DNA from: CBDFNN01 sp965250215
Lineage (GTDB): Bacteria; Bacteroidota; Rhodothermia; Rhodothermales; DATKEJ01
DNA length: 64,000 nt
Assembly (NCBI GenBank): GCA_965250215.1
Contig: CBDFNN010000004.1
Span: 2,170,001-2,234,000, forward strand
Direction: 5' to 3'
The notes under the pieces were generated by a model. It was given only the letters and a program-made list of their open reading frames with translations. It did not search any database and had not been told where the DNA came from. The first letter of the stretch is position 1; the number at the start of each line of letters is the position of its first letter. Both the position numbers and the translations under genes were made by a program. Shown here piece by piece: positions 45,630 through 53,996 of this stretch.

Positions 45630-47380
45630 AATCCAATTTCAATAAATTTCCTTCTATTCAAATGCCAGATACGGATGCTTGCCTCCTTGGTTGGGAAGCG
45701 ATTGGTCGACATCTGACCGAACACCTTAAAAGCCGATCGCAAGCACGACAAGTCCTTGTCGTAGAGTGTTACCATGGGGCTGATGAATCGCAGATCGCCG
45801 ATCACCTTCAACATGGCCTCCAAGCCACTCGCGTTTTCCAAGCCCAGTCCGCCTATTACCCGCCTTCCTACATTGAAGCGATGGTGGCCGATGATGTAAC
45901 AGAGGATCGGATCTTTGGCCGCATGAGCAAGCGCGAGCTCAACGAGCTTCTGGATCCGGAAGCCCTGCGCGAACTCAGAGATCAAATCGACTTCGTTTCA
46001 GAGGGCATCATACTGGTAGTCGGCATTGGGGCATCTCTTATTCAAGCGACCTGGGATGTGTTGATCTATGCCGACATGGCGCGTTGGGAAATACAACAGC
46101 GTATGCGTCGGCACGAGGTCAACAGTATCGGGCTACACAATAAGGACAGCGATCCAATGCGTTTGTACAAGCAGGGCTATTTCCTCGATTGGCGGATGTG
46201 CGACCGACTCAAGCAAGAAGGAATGGCCGATTGGGACTTTGTCTTGGACACCAATAAAGCCGATGCACCCAAAATGATTTCGGGTCCATCCTTGCAGTCG
46301 GGATTGGAACGCACCACCTCTCAACCTTTTAGTCTGGCTCCATTTTTTGACCCCGGACCTTGGGGCGGACAGTGGATGAAATCGGTCTGTCAACTGGACC
46401 CGGACCAAGCGAATTATGCCTGGTGTTTCAACTGCGTACCAGAAGAAAACAGTCTGCTACTCCGCTTTGGCGATACCTTGTTTGAAACCCCGGCGATCAA
46501 TTTAGTTTTTTTTCAAACCGAGGCCTTGCTCGGCACGGACGTGATGCAACGTTTCGGCAAAGAGTTTCCCATTCGATTCGACTTTCTAGACACCATGGGG
46601 GGAGGCAACTTGAGTCTTCAAGTGCATCCGACCAATAGTTATATCAGGTCCCAGTTCGGAATGTCCTATACGCAGGATGAAAGCTATTATTTTCTGGATG
46701 CAGCTCCGGGAGCCCGATCCTACCTTGGCTTAAAGAATGATGTCGTGCCAGATGCAATGGTGGAAGCTCTTCAAGTGGCCCAGCAAGGTGAGGCCCCCTT
46801 TGAAGCAGACCAACACGTGGCCGTCTGGCAGGTTCAAAAGCATGACCATCATTTGATCCCTGCCGGTACAGTGCATTGCCAGGGACAAAACAGCATGGTG
46901 CTGGAAATCAGTGCAACACCCTACATTTTCACCTTCAAACTCTGGGACTGGGGTCGCCTAGGCCTCGACGGAAAACCACGTCCCATCAATATTGCTCATG
47001 GAGCCGAGGTTATCGCCTGGGACCGGATAGCCGATTGGACGCAGGAGAACTTGATCAACCAGATCGAAATCCTTTCATCGTCGGATGGCTGTCGGGAAGA
47101 ACGCACAGGCCTGCATGGGTCGCAGTTTATCGAAACCCGACGACACTGGTTTAGCCGCACCGTGGCTCACGACACACGGGGCACAGTGCATGTACTCAAT
47201 CTAGTGGAAGGCCGCACGGCCCTCGTCGAGAGTCCCGATCAGGCATTCTCTCCCTTCGAGGTACACTATGCCGAGACCTTCGTGGTACCGGCATCGATCG
47301 GACCTTATACCATCCGGCCCTTTGGAGAAAGCGAGGGACGAGAAATCGCAACTATCAAAGCCTATGTCAGGAAGCCCTAG
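45626..47380 (+). CDS. manA: Class I mannose-6-phosphate isomerase with N-terminal kinase-like domain
   Basis: A 584-residue protein, much longer than simple type I isomerases. Residues from about 300 hold the isomerase: NLSLQVHPTNSYIRS and DESYYFLDAAPGA give the Q, H and E ligands, HHLIPAGTVHCQGQNSMVLE the last His. Residues 1-265 resemble a nucleoside-kinase-type fold (VSEGIILVVGIGASLI, DVLIYADMARWEIQQRMRR) but there is no Walker A motif; the position reads VVECYHGADESQ. It should link mannose 6-phosphate with fructose 6-phosphate. It overlaps the following gene by 17 bases. Confidence 0.82.
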   Translation: MKSNFNKFPSIQMPDTDACLLGWEAIGRHLTEHLKSRSQARQVLVVECYHGADESQIADHLQHGLQATRVFQAQSAYYPPSYIEAMVADDVTEDRIFGRMSKRELNELLDPEALRELRDQIDFVSEGIILVVGIGASLIQATWDVLIYADMARWEIQQRMRRHEVNSIGLHNKDSDPMRLYKQGYFLDWRMCDRLKQEGMADWDFVLDTNKADAPKMISGPSLQSGLERTTSQPFSLAPFFDPGPWGGQWMKSVCQLDPDQANYAWCFNCVPEENSLLLRFGDTLFETPAINLVFFQTEALLGTDVMQRFGKEFPIRFDFLDTMGGGNLSLQVHPTNSYIRSQFGMSYTQDESYYFLDAAPGARSYLGLKNDVVPDAMVEALQVAQQGEAPFEADQHVAVWQVQKHDHHLIPAGTVHCQGQNSMVLEISATPYIFTFKLWDWGRLGLDGKPRPINIAHGAEVIAWDRIADWTQENLINQIEILSSSDGCREERTGLHGSQFIETRRHWFSRTVAHDTRGTVHVLNLVEGRTALVESPDQAFSPFEVHYAETFVVPASIGPYTIRPFGESEGREIATIKAYVRKP

Positions 47381-48158
47381 CTTTGAGCCGACTCTTGACC
47401 TCTCGCCCCATTCCTCTCCGCTGGGATTCTCCTTGGGACCTGATTGCTTAGGCCCGGCGGTCGAACACAGAAGTCTGGACGCCATTCGACCGAGCTTGAT
47501 GGACCCCGATTCAGTTGGACCAGACTGCGTATATGGAATCATGATGGATGTTGGGAAAAGGATCCACCGGCAGACACTTAAGGACCTGCACCTCTTGTAT
47601 GGAGCAGTGACCTACGCCCAAGGTCGACTTGGAAAAGAACCCGTGCGTAGTCAGGGACATATCCACAAGGTGTCCGCTTTTGCAGACGGCTGGTCCACAC
47701 CGGAGGTATACCAAATCTGGTCAGGCCGAGCCGTGATTTATATGCAGGAATCGGCCGATGATGACCCAGGACGATGTTTTGCCATCCATGCCGACCCCGG
47801 CGATGTCGTGATCGTTCCTCCAGCCTGGGCACATGCCACCATCAGTGCAGATCCTGATGTCCCGCTCACTTTTGGAGCGTGGTGCGACCGCGATTATGGC
47901 TTCGAATATGAAAAAGTCAGGGCCCATAAGGGACTGGCTTGGTATCCCTTGGTCGAAGCCGATGGATCTCTTAGTTGGCACTTCAATCCTGGCTACCGGC
48001 ACGCTCCCTTGACCGAGAAATCACCTGAAGCTTATGCCGAGTTGGGGATTGAACAGCGGCAATGTATTTATCGCCAGTTCGAAATCGACCCCGACCGATT
48101 TCAATTTGTGCCTAGGCCCGATTATTTTCCGCACTACTGGGAGGGATTTATTCCTTAG
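47364..48158 (+). CDS. Cupin-type sugar-phosphate isomerase (second copy)
   Basis: A 264-residue cupin of the PGI type, only distantly similar to the copy at 44101. Metal ligands: SQGHIHKVSAFADGW and STPEVYQIWSGRAVIYM provide HxH and Glu, and VPPAWAHATISAD the third His. A long N-terminal part (about 85 residues) precedes the cupin. The ATG at 47364 lies inside the end of the preceding gene, a typical coupled start; the frame is open further upstream within that gene. Its different N-terminus suggests a different hexose phosphate or regulation, which is inference. Confidence 0.75.
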   Translation: MSGSPSFEPTLDLSPHSSPLGFSLGPDCLGPAVEHRSLDAIRPSLMDPDSVGPDCVYGIMMDVGKRIHRQTLKDLHLLYGAVTYAQGRLGKEPVRSQGHIHKVSAFADGWSTPEVYQIWSGRAVIYMQESADDDPGRCFAIHADPGDVVIVPPAWAHATISADPDVPLTFGAWCDRDYGFEYEKVRAHKGLAWYPLVEADGSLSWHFNPGYRHAPLTEKSPEAYAELGIEQRQCIYRQFEIDPDRFQFVPRPDYFPHYWEGFIP

Positions 48159-48264
48159 TCACTTGCATTGCACGCTTCGGTGGTGTAATTCCTTGCTTGC
48201 ATCCAGTCTAGTAGATTCTCAGACATGCTCCTGTTTTTTCACATTTCCAACCACAATAGTTTAC

Positions 48265-49638
48265 ATGCAAAATCAGTCCGATTCAGGTAATAAATGGTTT
48301 GTTCTCGGTGTCAGCCTTGTCGCTGCACTGGGGGGCTTTCTTTTTGGATTCGACACGGCGGTCATTTCTGGCACCATTGGATTTGTGAAAGATCAGTTTG
48401 CTATGGACGCTGTACTGGAGGGCTGGTTTGTTAGCTCGGCTTTGGTCGGATGCGTCCTTGGCGTCAGTGTTGCAGGACTGATGAGCGACCGTTTTGGGCG
48501 TAAACGAGTGTTGCTACTTTCCGGAGCGCTTTTCTTTGCCTCAGCCATGGGGTGCATGCTTGCCCCAGATATGATCTCCTTAATTGTTTATCGCGTCCTC
48601 GGCGGCGTGGGAGTTGGTATGGCTTCGATGTTGTCGCCCTTGTATATATCAGAGATTTCGCCAGCGGCTATACGAGGTCGAATGGTGGCACTCTACCAGT
48701 TTGCAATTACCATTGGCATTTTGCTGGCCTATTTTTCTAATGCCCTGATTGCCAATGGCAACTTCCTCTGGAGCACCGACGATGCCTGGCGCACCATGTT
48801 TGGCGCGGAGATGATTCCAGCGTTTTTGTTCGTTGTCATGCTCTTCTTCATTCCGGAAAGTCCCCGCTGGTTGGTGGTTCGTGGCTACAAGGAACGAGCG
48901 ATGTCGATCTTGAGCAAAGTCGACGGCTCCGAAAAGGCTCGCAAGGAGATTGATGAGATTGAAGCCGTTGCAAACGCCCCTTCGGCTGGATTCCGGGAAA
49001 TATTTGCGCCCGGTATGCGGATCGCCCTGTTTGTAGGAATCGCTGTAGCGGTCTCTTCCCAATTGAGCGGAATCAATGCCGTGATCTATTATGGTGTACA
49101 AATCTTAAATGATGCTGGCTTGAGTCAGGGAGACGCTTTAGGTGGTCAAGTCATTATTGGCGTTGTAAATGTCCTGTTTACGATCTTGGCGATCTGGAAA
49201 ATTGATCAGCTAGGAAGGCGACCTCTACTGCTCTGGGGTGTCTCTGGCATCGTGATAGCCCATTTGATGATTGGTTACTTGTTCTATACCGACCAGGTCG
49301 AAGGCTATGCATTGATGTTTTTCTTGCTGTTCTTTATTGCCTGCTTTGCCTTCTCTTTTGGCCCTATCTCGTGGATCCTGATTTCCGAAATATACCCCAC
49401 TCGGATCCGCGCCCGTGTCGTTTCGCTGGTGACCTTGTTGTTGTGGGGAGCCAATGCGGTGTTGATTCAGATTGTGCCCTGGTTGCTGGAAAATCTAGGT
49501 TCAGCAGGTACCTTCTGGCTGTTCGCTGGTTTGTCGGCCCCAGTGTTATGGATTGCATGGAAGATTCTCCCAGAAACCAAAGGGAAATCACTGGAGGAAA
49601 TCGAAGCATACTGGCATGGTTTGGGTAAACGCAAATGA
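48265..49638 (+). CDS. Sugar porter family MFS transporter
   Basis: A 457-residue transporter with twelve hydrophobic helices. Sugar porter motifs are plain: FLFGFDTAVISGTIGF, MSDRFGRKRVLLLSG, PESPRWLVVRG at the end of helix 6, GRRPLLLWG, and the C-terminal PETKGKSLEEIE. These match XylE/GLUT-type proton or facilitated hexose carriers. The ATG at 48265 starts the short cytosolic tail. It follows the second cupin gene by 106 bases with no terminator, so it probably belongs to the module and brings in the hexose. Confidence 0.92.
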   Translation: MQNQSDSGNKWFVLGVSLVAALGGFLFGFDTAVISGTIGFVKDQFAMDAVLEGWFVSSALVGCVLGVSVAGLMSDRFGRKRVLLLSGALFFASAMGCMLAPDMISLIVYRVLGGVGVGMASMLSPLYISEISPAAIRGRMVALYQFAITIGILLAYFSNALIANGNFLWSTDDAWRTMFGAEMIPAFLFVVMLFFIPESPRWLVVRGYKERAMSILSKVDGSEKARKEIDEIEAVANAPSAGFREIFAPGMRIALFVGIAVAVSSQLSGINAVIYYGVQILNDAGLSQGDALGGQVIIGVVNVLFTILAIWKIDQLGRRPLLLWGVSGIVIAHLMIGYLFYTDQVEGYALMFFLLFFIACFAFSFGPISWILISEIYPTRIRARVVSLVTLLLWGANAVLIQIVPWLLENLGSAGTFWLFAGLSAPVLWIAWKILPETKGKSLEEIEAYWHGLGKRK

Positions 49639-49932
49639 AACGCGCTATCTGTTCGCGGTTGACCAAGACGCCGAGCTAATTGTAAATATGAAACTCAGAA
49701 AGGCATCCGATGGCGCCGCACTTTCGCTCATCCGAAATCAGTTGGCGGGCAAGCTATTGGACTCGAACGTCGTCGAGATGTATGGTCGCATCCTAGATCT
49801 CAACGAGGAGTAAGCAACAGTTTCAGTGCGTAGGCGCCGCATAATGGAGGCGCCCGAAATATCCTCTGTATTCTTGGCACGGTAGTTCACGGTCAAGCTC
49901 CTTGCTATGATTAGATCTCCAATACTCTTAGC

Positions 49933-50274
49933 CTAAAGTGTATCGAGCGGACTAATTACGCCAAGAGGGCCTTTGTTCAAGACATGAGTATAGAGGTAGG
50001 AGACGATTTCGTTTTCACCCATGGTGGAAGGTTTTCGAAAGTTGTGAAAGCGAACGAAATCCCGAATCGCCGATAGGTAACTCTTTTCCGTTGAGTAGGC
50101 GTAGTGTCCCATTCTCAATGCCTCTTTGACGGCCGATTCGAGCGCGGGCCAGTCGAGCTTGAACCTTGCGTTTACTTTCGATCCAGGACGCTCTAGTTCT
50201 GAATTGGCTAAGTGTCGCTTTGCTTGTTCGGGAATGTCTGGAAGTTGTGGAGAGTTGGCGCATAACCCCCGCAT
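49933..50274 (-). pseudogene. intI: Integron integrase IntI with in-frame internal deletion
   Basis: 113 codons. Residues about 42-93 match the N-terminal core-binding domain of integron integrases (ALRMGHYAYSTEKSYLSAIR, FVRFHNF, MGENEIVSYL). The frame then runs straight into YTHVLNKGPLGVISPLDTL, which matches the extreme C-terminus of IntI proteins (IntI1 has YTHVLKVGGAGVRSPLDAL), including the catalytic Tyr. All of the middle, about 200 residues with the catalytic Arg, Lys and His residues, is missing. The relic cannot be an active recombinase. The reading frame has stayed open across the junction. Confidence 0.75.
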
Positions 50275-50383
50275 GTACTCCGACGCCGGGCGTCTCGCGT
50301 GGGCGCTTCGCGCCTAAATGGGTTTCTCCCCCGCTCTTGGGGTCCGTTCAGGCTGTTGCGCCTCTCCTACCGCGGCGCTACCA

Positions 50384-50435
50384 TAACTTCGAATCACCGC
50401 TTTCCGCCCGGCGCGGGTAATGCGGATTGACGTTA
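50384..50435. repeat. Imperfect inverted repeat, weak attI/attC candidate
   Basis: TAAC...CCGC (50384-50400) is the approximate inverse of GCGG...GTTA (50422-50435), around a G+C-rich centre. The AAC and GTT ends resemble integron recombination sites, but the outer bases do not match the RYYYAAC/GTTRRRY core. It lies about 110 bases from the integrase start. Confidence 0.2.
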
Positions 50436-50667
50436 CTGCCTTTGGCGCTTCGATATTCTCTTACTTGCAAATCCTAGATAAATTGCTTTAGCTTTTCCGG
50501 TGAAGGTAACTAAATAGAAACTTCCGGTATGCGTAGTTTTCTACATTGAGTAAGAAGACCACTCTTTGAAGAATGTGGCCTAAGAAATAGCTAGTCTGGG
50601 CCCTCGGAGAATTCTTCTTGAGATGGTTGTTTTGCGCAAATTTGTTTGTCACACCATTTCCGTAATC

Positions 50668-51837
50668 ATGAACCAAGTAAGTCGAAGACGATTTTTGCAA
50701 AGCGGCTTGACCCTGAGCGCGGGATTGACGCTGGCACCACTGAGCCTGCGCGCCGCGGCCGCTAGCATCAAGACAACTCAGGTCGAGCCCGAGGGATTCT
50801 TTACGCTCGGACGGCGAAAGGACCGTTGGTGGCTGATCACCCCCGACAAGAAGCCGTTCTTTACGATGGGTGTGAACCATATCGACCCTGCGACATTGCG
50901 TTATCCAGAAAACATTCACATCTGGCGTGAGAAGTATGGCGGAAGCACCATTCGATGGATCAAGGAATCGGTTGCTCCAAACCTAAGGGCCTTGGGCTTC
51001 AACAGTGTTGGCTGGGTACAGGAAGTGTCGGTGCGACAATGGAGGCATTCGCGTTCATTTACCGTGGACGAATACAGAGCGCTTAACATGCCCTACTGTC
51101 ACCTGCTACCGTTTATGGAATCACACCAGTGGGAAAAGCATACAATCCATTTCGACTTCAGGAGCGAGGAATGGAAAGAGTGGTGCAACTATGTAGCGAG
51201 AGCGGAATGTGCAGAATTGTATGACGACCCAAACCTGATCGGCTACTTCTATAGCGACTGCCCGACGTGGATTCATGAGAGACCAAGGAACGAGTGGCGC
51301 GGGCCGATTTTCGATCCTGATCTTCTCAAGACAGAAGCAGGTCGTAAAGAACTGACTGAGTTGGCGCACAGCTATTATAAAACCACACACGACGCCATCC
51401 GGCGATACGATAAAAACCATCTAATTCTGGGTGATCGCTACGAGGCCAACGCCCCCATTGCAAATGAGGTGGTTAATGCAGCACTGCCTTTTGTCGATGT
51501 GATTTCCTTTCAGGACTTTCGCGATCCTGTGAATCATCTACTAGAATGGCACCAAAAGACGGGAAAGCCGGTGCTACTTGCCGACGCTGCCAGGATGAAA
51601 TGGCAGACTGTTCCAGGTGAGTACACGCGCAATGAAGGCGCATGGTACGCAGAGACGCTGGCGGCGTTATTCGAAAATCCAGGATGTATCGGTTTCCATC
51701 TCTGTGGTGCCTACCAACGCAACCGTGCCCGGCGCTACGGACTACTTGACGAAATGGAGAATCCTGACACGGAAAATGTGGAGCAAATGAAGACCGCCAA
51801 TCAAAAGATAAGCCGATGGATGGACAAGCAGTTTTGA
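50668..51837 (+). CDS. Tat-exported glycoside hydrolase-like protein (agarase-like TIM barrel)
   Basis: A 389-residue protein with a twin-arginine leader (MNQVSRRRFLQSGLTLSAG). The body starts WWLITPDKKPFFTMGVNHI, the opening seen in agarase-type (GH50/GH86-like) and related clan-A barrels, and continues with NLRALGFNSVGW, DPNLIGYFYSDCPTW, HLILGDRYEANAP and GKPVLLADAARM. The assignment to a particular GH family and the catalytic Glu pair are uncertain; the usual 'N-E' strand reads YSDCP here. The ATG at 50668 starts the Tat leader. Confidence 0.6.
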   Translation: MNQVSRRRFLQSGLTLSAGLTLAPLSLRAAAASIKTTQVEPEGFFTLGRRKDRWWLITPDKKPFFTMGVNHIDPATLRYPENIHIWREKYGGSTIRWIKESVAPNLRALGFNSVGWVQEVSVRQWRHSRSFTVDEYRALNMPYCHLLPFMESHQWEKHTIHFDFRSEEWKEWCNYVARAECAELYDDPNLIGYFYSDCPTWIHERPRNEWRGPIFDPDLLKTEAGRKELTELAHSYYKTTHDAIRRYDKNHLILGDRYEANAPIANEVVNAALPFVDVISFQDFRDPVNHLLEWHQKTGKPVLLADAARMKWQTVPGEYTRNEGAWYAETLAALFENPGCIGFHLCGAYQRNRARRYGLLDEMENPDTENVEQMKTANQKISRWMDKQF

Positions 51838-51839
51838 AT

Positions 51840-52266
51840 ACAGCCAAAGCGCCATTCTTGCGCACCATTTTGAAAAACCGTTTGGATCAAAAAGTGGCGG
51901 GCATCGCCGAAGTGCGTGCGTTGTTGATATTCTTCGCATCGGCAGGCAGGGTCCCTGCTTCGGGTCGCGGTTGCTTGCTGTGCAATACGGCCGTCGAACT
52001 CGGCCGTTGACCCCAGTGGTGCCGGGTTTGTACAGCGATACTTCGAACGCCTGTCGAAAGCGTTCTGCTCGGCGCTGGGCAACGCACACCGCAGAGGTGA
52101 GTTACGCCGCTCCGTGGATCCAAGAGAGGAGGCGGACTTCTTCACCGCTTCAGTCCTCGGCATGTTCGTCATGCTGAGAGCCAAGGCGCCATCGATGGTG
52201 ATCGAGAACGCCGCGCAAATGGCAATCGAACACCTTGAAAGGCTTCGTGCCGATGCGACAGCGTAG
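51840..52266 (+). pseudogene. TetR/AcrR regulator relic (C-terminal domain, frameshifted)
   Basis: Two reading frames in succession encode a TetR C-terminal domain. The first gives VRALLIFFASAG then GRGCLLCNTAVELG. After one extra base near 52005 the second frame continues VDPSGAGFVQRYFERLSKAF, GELRRSVDPREEADFFTAS and ends at TAG 52264-52266. GCLLxNTAxEL followed by DP is typical of the family. The DNA-binding N-terminal domain is absent; the GH-like gene ends just where it would begin. Confidence 0.75.
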
Positions 52267-52321
52267 CAATGGCGAGGACTGAAGCGGTGAAGCAGACGGG
52301 TTACGGCGCAGGTCACTCGCG

Positions 52322-52465
52322 GCCTAACCATTGGCTTACCGGCTTGCGTTTGTAAGAGGGGCTTTGTAATTAGTTGTGTCGCTTGCCTCCCTGGGAGTCT
52401 AGCGACCGTGTAGCGGTGTTCTCGTTGTCTAGACGACGGTTTTGGCACCACATCAAGAATTAGGC
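52322..52465. repeat. Possible decayed attC site
   Basis: GCCTAAC at 52322-52328 is a perfect R'' core (RYYYAAC), and ATTAGGC at 52459-52465 is its inverse with one mismatch from GTTRRRY. The interior pairs only loosely, though it includes a hairpin (GTCGCT...AGCGAC, 52378-52406). The total of 144 bases is slightly longer than most attC sites. It sits 42 bases before the next ORF. Confidence 0.3.
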
Positions 52466-52507
52466 AATCGAGCATGTACCGTGCAATTGCCAAATTAGCG
52501 AAGTTCT

Positions 52508-53005
52508 ATGATACAGACTAGTCTAACTGTCCGGGAGGGTATTACCGTGGGAATAATAGGCTCCGTTTCCACCGCCGCGTTCTATGCTGTCTTTGACATC
52601 CTCGCGGCCCGCGGTGCGTTCTTTACGGTCGACCTCCTCGGCAAATCTCTATTCACAGGAATGAGTGACGCAGCGGCCTTGGGCTTGCCTGCCCAGCTCG
52701 ACGTGACTTCAGCTGCCTGGTACAGCGGGCTCCACCTGCTAATCTCGCTCGCCATTGGACTGATCGTTGTTGGACTCGTCCTGCATTCAGAGCAACACCC
52801 ATCGCGGGCAAGGACGGTCTTGGTCATGATTGTTTCGGGCTTTGTAGTAACCGTAATTGCGATTGGCTTATTGACGAGCCCCATTCGTTCACTCCTGCCC
52901 ATGTGGACAATTGTGGTGGCAAACGTACTGGCGGTGCTTGTTGCGGGCGCGTTCTTGGTCTGGAAACATCCAGATGTATGGGGTCGGCTTCTATCTTCTC
53001 AGTAG
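52508..53005 (+). CDS. Small four-helix membrane protein, possible integron cassette ORF
   Basis: A 165-residue protein with four hydrophobic helices (about 11-30, 68-90, 100-122 and 130-150) and no family I recognise. It lies between the TetR relic and the attC-like site at 53097, in the cassette orientation, and its length is typical of cassette genes. A function cannot be inferred. Confidence 0.6.
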   Translation: MIQTSLTVREGITVGIIGSVSTAAFYAVFDILAARGAFFTVDLLGKSLFTGMSDAAALGLPAQLDVTSAAWYSGLHLLISLAIGLIVVGLVLHSEQHPSRARTVLVMIVSGFVVTVIAIGLLTSPIRSLLPMWTIVVANVLAVLVAGAFLVWKHPDVWGRLLSSQ

Positions 53006-53096
53006 ATGACTGAGTCGCCGCTATCTACACAACCGTTGTTGACTTGAGTGATAGCTGATCAGGTCTTGTGGCGAACAATGAGACGATAGGCAAGAC

Positions 53097-53224
53097 GTAT
53101 AACAAGGCCATTAACTGCCGACCCATTGAGTGTAGCTTTCAGTTTGCCTCGCCCTTATTGTCTTTGTTACTTTGAAGACAACTCTCGTCCTGAGAAATGG
53201 CGGGTTATGGCCGTTGCGTTAAAC
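53097..53224 (+). repeat. attC-like integron recombination site, 128 bp
   Basis: The left end GTATAAC-AA-GGCCATTAAC-TGCC is mirrored at the right end by GGCGGGTTA-TGGCC-GTTGC-GTTAAAC. The outer R' core at 53218-53224 is GTTAAAC, a perfect GTTRRRY; the R'' core GTATAAC at 53097-53103 has one departure from RYYYAAC. The arms pair over about 20 positions with a few unpaired bases, as in true attC sites, and the total length is within the known range. The next ORF starts 18 bases after it. Confidence 0.62.
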
Positions 53225-53241
53225 AACCCGAGGTTTTATTG

Positions 53242-53982
53242 ATGGTAAAGCAACTAGCATGTTTTCTGCCCATCATCTTGATCTGCTGCTGTTCTGTTCA
53301 ATCGATTCCTGAGCTGGAAATTGTGACAAAGGTCGAGCGCGTCGTGATCGAAAGTGACGGCTGGGAGTTGATCGGCGACCTGCAATTGCCGTTGTCGAAT
53401 CCACCATATCCTGCAGTTTTTCTCTTCAACCAGGCTGCTGGAGAACGCGGTGTCTACGCTGAACTGGCCAACTTATTGCAAGAAAGAGGAATCGCCTCGT
53501 TACGGCTTGACCTAAGGGGGCATGGCGAAAGTACAAATCTTGGGCGGTTCGTGCCTGGGGAAAAATCAGCCGATCCGATGATTTGGGATGCAGAGCTAGA
53601 TGTCATTGCGGCGCACAAATTCTTGAGCGCGGATACGCGATTCGACGAATCTCGATTTGGATTTGTTGGGGCTAGCTATAGCGGAGAGGAAATTGCGGAA
53701 GCTGGCCGATTCAATGGTTACGGTGCTCTATATGTAATGCTTTCGCCCGGTTCTCTTAGTGAATCTTCGATCGAGAGAATAGACGAGAGTAGGGCGAAGT
53801 GGTTATTTGTAGCATCTCGTGATGACAGCTTTTTGAAAGAGACTACTAAAGCAGCGTGGACAGTTTCCGCAAGCCTCGAGCTTAACATCATCCCGGGGGC
53901 AAGTCACGCGACTGATATGCTCACGGAATACTCAGGCCTAGCGGAACGGATAGCAATCAGGATCGCCCAGCGGATACATTGA
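53242..53982 (+). CDS. Alpha/beta hydrolase (dienelactone hydrolase-like), integron cassette gene
   Basis: A 246-residue exported hydrolase; the N-terminus (LACFLPIILICCC) is a signal, probably with a lipoprotein cysteine. Fold marks: PAVFLFNQAAGERGVY, SLRLDLRGHGEST, nucleophile GASYSGEEIAE, acid ASRDDSF and His GASHATDM. It starts 18 bases after the attC-like site and its stop lies 15 bases before the R'' of the next half site, exactly the compact packing of a gene cassette. The substrate is unknown. ATG 53242 begins the signal; the frame is open 45 bases upstream into the attC. Confidence 0.8.
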   Translation: MVKQLACFLPIILICCCSVQSIPELEIVTKVERVVIESDGWELIGDLQLPLSNPPYPAVFLFNQAAGERGVYAELANLLQERGIASLRLDLRGHGESTNLGRFVPGEKSADPMIWDAELDVIAAHKFLSADTRFDESRFGFVGASYSGEEIAEAGRFNGYGALYVMLSPGSLSESSIERIDESRAKWLFVASRDDSFLKETTKAAWTVSASLELNIIPGASHATDMLTEYSGLAERIAIRIAQRIH

Positions 53983-53996
53983 TTAGTCACGCGGTT

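Larger units (their letters stand above)
49639..50667. other. Gap between MFS transporter and Tat-exported GH-like gene
   Basis: About 1 kb holding the integrase relic (49933-50274). At 49688-49813 there is a 41-codon plus-strand frame (MKLRKASDGAALSLIRNQL...) of no recognised family. The stretch 50275-50450 is clearly G+C-rich with several small inverted repeats, among them the one at 50384-50435; in an integron this is where attI would lie. Confidence 0.5.

Noticed and set aside
49688..49813. 41-codon plus-strand frame after the MFS transporter
   Set aside because: Protein-like composition but no family, and no ribosome binding site. Mentioned only in the gap description.
52287..52331. Inverted repeat GGTTA...TAACC near the second attC candidate
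   Set aside because: The core order is GTTA before TAAC, the reverse of an attC, and the arms are short.
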